This document shows positions 38,982 to 41,798 of a DNA stretch of 41,798 bases, in pieces. Positions within the stretch are counted from its first letter, which is position 1. Every line of letters starts with the position of its first letter. A program made the translations under genes and the position numbers. The notes under the pieces are model-generated. The model had not been told where the DNA came from. It did no database searches and was given only the letters and a program-made list of their open reading frames with translations. Source of the stretch: Paenilisteria riparia FSL S10-1204 (GTDB taxonomy: Bacteria; Bacillota; Bacilli; Lactobacillales; Listeriaceae); assembly GCF_000525995.1 (NCBI RefSeq), contig NZ_AODL01000030.1, forward strand, positions 1 to 41,798, read 5' to 3'.

Positions 38982-39654
38982 TTTCTTCAGTTTTCCATAC
39001 TATCTTTACATGGATCATTTCAAGTAATAGAAGCAAGACTAAAAAATGCCCCCAAACCGATTTCCAAGCTTGAGAGCATTTTATGGTGGCTAGCACACCA
39101 ATTTATTCTTCGTCTAAATTATAGCATGCTATCAAGAATAGGGGAAGACCATAAATTTTTTCTAGTTTACATAACCTTTATTATAGGAAGTTAACAGAAT
39201 TTTCTGTATAAATATTTTTAATATTAACGTACTGACTCTCTCCAAACTAGGCTTCGTTGGGCATCAATTTTCCTTTTCTGAAGGTATCCTTCGTATGACT
39301 TGAAAGAAAATCATTTGATAGCAAAGTATCGAGGATGCTAAGCATTATACAATGCAATCAAGGTTATATTTCCTTTAGATAATTAAAATGTGGCGAAATG
39401 TTCACAATATATATGTATTTTTTGAAAATAACGGATTTCCCTTCTTTATTTTGTATAGTAACCTAGATAGTATCTAGGACATACAGTTTATGCTTCAATC
39501 AATTTATTAGAGCGCACCTTATGGCATAGAAATGCCAATGAATGGAGAGAAATCACTGTGTTTATAGTTTTTAGGGCCCTTAGTATCGTAATAAATTAAG
39601 ATTGGAAACCTGTTATATGTACTAGATCATTATTCATAAAGGGAGACGGGAAAA
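38982..39654. other. Noncoding region upstream of the protease gene
   Basis: No gene with a convincing start. Holds a hairpin AAAATGC/GCATTTT (39043-39082), a perfect dyad CCTAGATA-G-TATCTAGG (39462-39478) and TGGCAT/ATGCCA (about 39522-39537). The dyad at 39462-39478 is about 180 bp before the protease start and is a candidate operator. Confidence 0.45.
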
Positions 39655-41325
39655 ATGAAAAAATCAAATGTGTTAAAATTGTTGTTAGGGATTGCTTTAT
39701 TAAGCAGCTGTATAGGCTATCCAATTTCAACTCAAGGGGCTGAGTTGAAAAAGACACCTAGATGGATTATTGGATCTGATGACAGAATTATCGTTGGTGA
39801 TACTACAAAAGCCCCCTATAACAGTATGGTCTTTATAGAGATTTCTGGAGGAGGGATTGGAAGCGGCGTATTGATATCACCTGATACAGTGCTAACTGCG
39901 GCACATGTCGTGTATAATTCAGCGACTAAAAGTTTTGCTTCATCAATAACTGTTTATCCTGGTTTTAATGCAGGAGTTGTGCCATTTGGTTCAGCTAAAG
40001 CTAAAGCAATGGTATTGCCTACTGAATATCAAAAAGAAGCTAGTTTTGATTATGATTATGCTATTGTTAAGTTAGATAGAAACTTAAATGTAGGTGCAAC
40101 TGGTATTGCTGGCTTTTCTTCTTTCACCGATTTACCAATTACAATATCGGGTTATCATGGGGATTTAGGTGGTAAAATGGGCACTCAAACCGGACATATA
40201 AAAGAATACAATGAGAAAACACTGGTTTATGATGACTTAGATACCATGGGAGGGTCAAGCGGAGCACCAGTTTATGATGCTAGAAACTATATTGTTGGAG
40301 TAAATGTAGGTGGAATCGGCATTATTTATCCTGATGGCACTGCTGAGTATAAAAATATTGCTTCTAGGATGGGCGGAGAGGCCCTAGACAAATTAGGGAA
40401 ATGGTGGAATTTTTCGGAATATGGGAATTTTAGTGGCGGATATATCTCTTGGCTTCCAGCGGATTATTCCCCTATTAACAATTTAGATGATATTTCAACA
40501 CTAACATTACCCGTTAATTATAGAAACAGTGGGAATTCTCCCTGGTTTGATATTCAATTTAAAAATGGAGCACAATTTGTAAACTCAGAGACTGTACATT
40601 CAGAAAATAAGAATGTTGTTGAGTACTTGAACTACGATAACAATATTGCTCGGTTTAAAATTAATGGAGTAGGTAGCACTGATATTGTTTTTTACAGCAA
40701 AGATGGGACACAAAAATATACTAAAAAGATAAATATTACAAAAGCAGCTGCATATACTAATGTATCATTGAATAAGAATTATGGAGTAGCCACAGCAAAC
40801 ATATTAACTAATAATCAGCAGTTTAGTTTAGGTGCTCTTATGACTTCTCAAAAAATAGATTTAACACATGATTTTGTATTTGATACAACGTTGGGAATAG
40901 GAAGTGGCCAAGGGGATGGTGTTTCTTTTGTTATAAAAAACACACCATCAGCAAATTCATTCGGTGGTTCCGGCGATGGTTTGGGGGTATCTGGCTTGAG
41001 CCAAACATTAGCCATTAGTTTAAGACATCAATCATGGTACTCTCCTCCTAGAAATAGTGTAAGTTTTTATGATGGTAACTTCAAAAATTATGTAAATACC
41101 ACACCAGGAACTGGAACAAACTCTGATTTACACGTTAGATGGACTGCATCCACGCAGACATTGAGTTATGTTTATAGAGGTGTAACATCTAGTTATAGGC
41201 TTAACGATTTAAACCAGTTCTTTGGAGGGACATCAGCTTATGTAGGATTAGTTGGGGTCACAGGGCAAGCTAGCAATGTGCATTTAACCTACTCGCCGAG
41301 ATTGACTGCTGTTGTTTTTCAGTAA
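39655..41325 (+). CDS. Secreted V8-like serine protease fused to a lectin-like domain
   Basis: 556 residues, ATG with AAAGGGAG upstream. Signal peptide (VLKLLLGIALLSSCIGYPIS); LSSC could also be read as a lipobox. The protease domain spans about residues 35-260: His84 in VLTAAHVV, Asp134 in DYDYAIVKL, Ser202 in MGGSSGAPVYD, the triad of glutamyl endopeptidases. The middle (260-370) is a strand-rich Ig-like linker. Residues about 370-550 resemble an L-type lectin/concanavalin-like domain: SLGALMTSQKIDLTHDFVFD, then IGSGQGDGVSFVIKN, with YVGLVGVTGQ near the end. The protease would thus be targeted to a glycan. Own terminator. The role could be processing of surface proteins, nutrition, virulence or bacteriocin-like activity; none is shown. 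Confidence 0.82.
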   Translation: MKKSNVLKLLLGIALLSSCIGYPISTQGAELKKTPRWIIGSDDRIIVGDTTKAPYNSMVFIEISGGGIGSGVLISPDTVLTAAHVVYNSATKSFASSITVYPGFNAGVVPFGSAKAKAMVLPTEYQKEASFDYDYAIVKLDRNLNVGATGIAGFSSFTDLPITISGYHGDLGGKMGTQTGHIKEYNEKTLVYDDLDTMGGSSGAPVYDARNYIVGVNVGGIGIIYPDGTAEYKNIASRMGGEALDKLGKWWNFSEYGNFSGGYISWLPADYSPINNLDDISTLTLPVNYRNSGNSPWFDIQFKNGAQFVNSETVHSENKNVVEYLNYDNNIARFKINGVGSTDIVFYSKDGTQKYTKKINITKAAAYTNVSLNKNYGVATANILTNNQQFSLGALMTSQKIDLTHDFVFDTTLGIGSGQGDGVSFVIKNTPSANSFGGSGDGLGVSGLSQTLAISLRHQSWYSPPRNSVSFYDGNFKNYVNTTPGTGTNSDLHVRWTASTQTLSYVYRGVTSSYRLNDLNQFFGGTSAYVGLVGVTGQASNVHLTYSPRLTAVVFQ

Positions 41326-41346
41326 TTATAGAATAGATTAGTTTAT

Positions 41347-41369
41347 ACATCTTTCCTAGAGAAAGATGT
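41347..41369 (+). terminator. Terminator of the protease-lectin gene
   Basis: ACATCTTTC-CTAGA-GAAAGATGT stem, with a T-run (TTTTTT) about 10 nt later on the plus strand. Confidence 0.6.
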
Positions 41370-41445
41370 CATGGGTTGATTTTTTACCTTGAACTTTTCT
41401 ATCTGCTTGCAGGTATCATTTTTAAACAATGCTAACGAGTTTAAG

Positions 41446-41507
41446 ATATACTAAAGATAAGTAGGCAAGACCATGGCCATGGTCTTGCCTACTTATCTTT
41501 AGTATAT
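41446..41507. repeat. Perfect 62-bp palindrome
   Basis: Two 31-nt arms meet without spacer at CCATGG|CCATGG; outer parts are ATATACTAAAGATAAGTAGG and its reverse complement. It lies between the protease gene and the IS element. It could be a strong terminator, a cruciform, an IS-related scar or an artefact of assembly. Confidence 0.9.
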
Positions 41508-41612
41508 TGTTGTTTCTAATTCTAGAAGGAATAAAAGAAGTTTATTTAAAGAATAGAAATATTATTGGTTTTAAAACCACAATTTGTTAGGAATCATTAT
41601 CTTTTTCTGTGA

Positions 41613-41640
41613 TGCGGGGTTTGTCAAGAAAAGTGTGTAA
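41613..41640. mobile_element. Probable right terminal region of an IS256-family element
   Basis: The segment between GCGGGGTTTGTCAAG and the transposase stop (GTGTGTAA) has the position and look of a terminal inverted repeat. The other end is beyond the window, so the repeat and target duplication cannot be checked. Confidence 0.45.
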
Positions 41641-41796
41641 TTAAGAAATAGAAATGTAATGCGACACACGATTCTTAAGAGAATCCAAAAGAAGAAGTTG
41701 GTTCATGACGAGTGACCAGTTTTGGATATGTCCCTCTGCCCACTTCGCGTGCAGTTCCTTGACGCGTAAATACAGGACTTTTGAGTAAGGCGTTTT
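41641..41796 (-). CDS. IS256/Mutator-family transposase, C-terminal fragment at window edge
   Basis: 52 codons reading in from the right edge: KTPYSKVLYLRVKELHAKWA, then EGHIQNWSLVMNQLLLLDSL, ending RVSHYISIS. The pattern YLRVKELHAKW..G.IQNW..V.NQL is typical of the C-terminus of IS256-type transposases. It is cut only by the window boundary; whether the whole gene is intact is unknown. Insertion sequences at plasmid module borders are usual. Confidence 0.7.
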   Translation of the reverse strand, partial: KTPYSKVLYLRVKELHAKWAEGHIQNWSLVMNQLLLLDSLKNRVSHYISIS

Positions 41797-41798
41797 TC

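Noticed and set aside
1..41798. Relaxase and oriT
   Set aside because: No MOB-type HUH histidine motif or other relaxase signature seen in any long frame. oriT cannot be placed from sequence alone; the structured segment near 30.5 kb is only one possibility.
1..41798. tRNA or rRNA genes, phage structural genes
   Set aside because: No tRNA cloverleaf or rRNA-like sequence and no capsid, tail or terminase-like protein was seen on either strand.

Overview
The window looks like one side of a large conjugative plasmid from a low-GC Gram-positive bacterium. The evidence is AGGAGG-type ribosome binding sites, frequent TTG/GTG starts, an LPXTG cell-wall adhesin, an Rgg-type regulator, a V8-like protease and a Gram-positive type IV secretion (T4SS) gene set. 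Family content (Rgg plus a short hydrophobic peptide, ParA plus a DUF5388/RepC-like partner with TAGTA-core repeats) suggests Bacilli, probably Lactobacillales or Listeriaceae relatives. I cannot name a species. No relaxase is visible; it probably lies beyond the left edge.

Layout. (1) 1-18.2 kb, minus strand: a compact conjugation operon, transcribed right to left. It encodes small membrane proteins, a VirB2-like pilin candidate, a membrane-anchored Ig-repeat protein, polyvalent proteins including an ArdC-like zincin, a plasmid SSB, VirD4, a VirB6-like protein, a PrgI-like protein, VirB4 in two parts, and TcpC at the edge. (2) 18.2-23 kb, minus: an adenine methyltransferase-like gene, a run of small accessory genes, a lipoprotein and an SH3-C39 protein. 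(3) 23.1-24 kb: a plus-strand ParB-fold-like gene inserted between terminators. (4) 24-31.3 kb, minus: a 1350-residue LPXTG adhesin preceded by a string of small genes, two related stem-loop elements and a structured noncoding segment framed by inverted repeats. (5) 31.3-33 kb: the control locus. An rgg-like gene on the plus strand faces a 23-codon hydrophobic peptide gene on the minus strand. The peptide gene is followed by a second structured RNA that ends in a terminator just before the conjugation-side genes. (6) 33-38.6 kb: the maintenance region. It holds a winged-helix replication protein with a probable antisense RNA and transcriptional attenuator, then parA-repC flanked on both sides by dozens of TACTAC-type repeats, then an HTH protein. 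(7) 38.6-41.8 kb: a small membrane ORF among hairpins, a secreted V8 protease fused to a lectin-like domain, a perfect 62-bp palindrome and the end of an IS256-family element.

How it fits together. The rgg/peptide pair beside a long untranslated leader, a surface adhesin and T4SS genes has the plan of a cell-density-controlled conjugation system. It is analogous to, but apparently not homologous with, the enterococcal prgX/prgQ module. Caution: at least ten genes or parts of genes carry single-base shifts. Nearly all sit at short A/T runs and nearly all are repaired by removing one A/T. I treat them as probable sequence errors, and such genes are reported as one reconstructed CDS.
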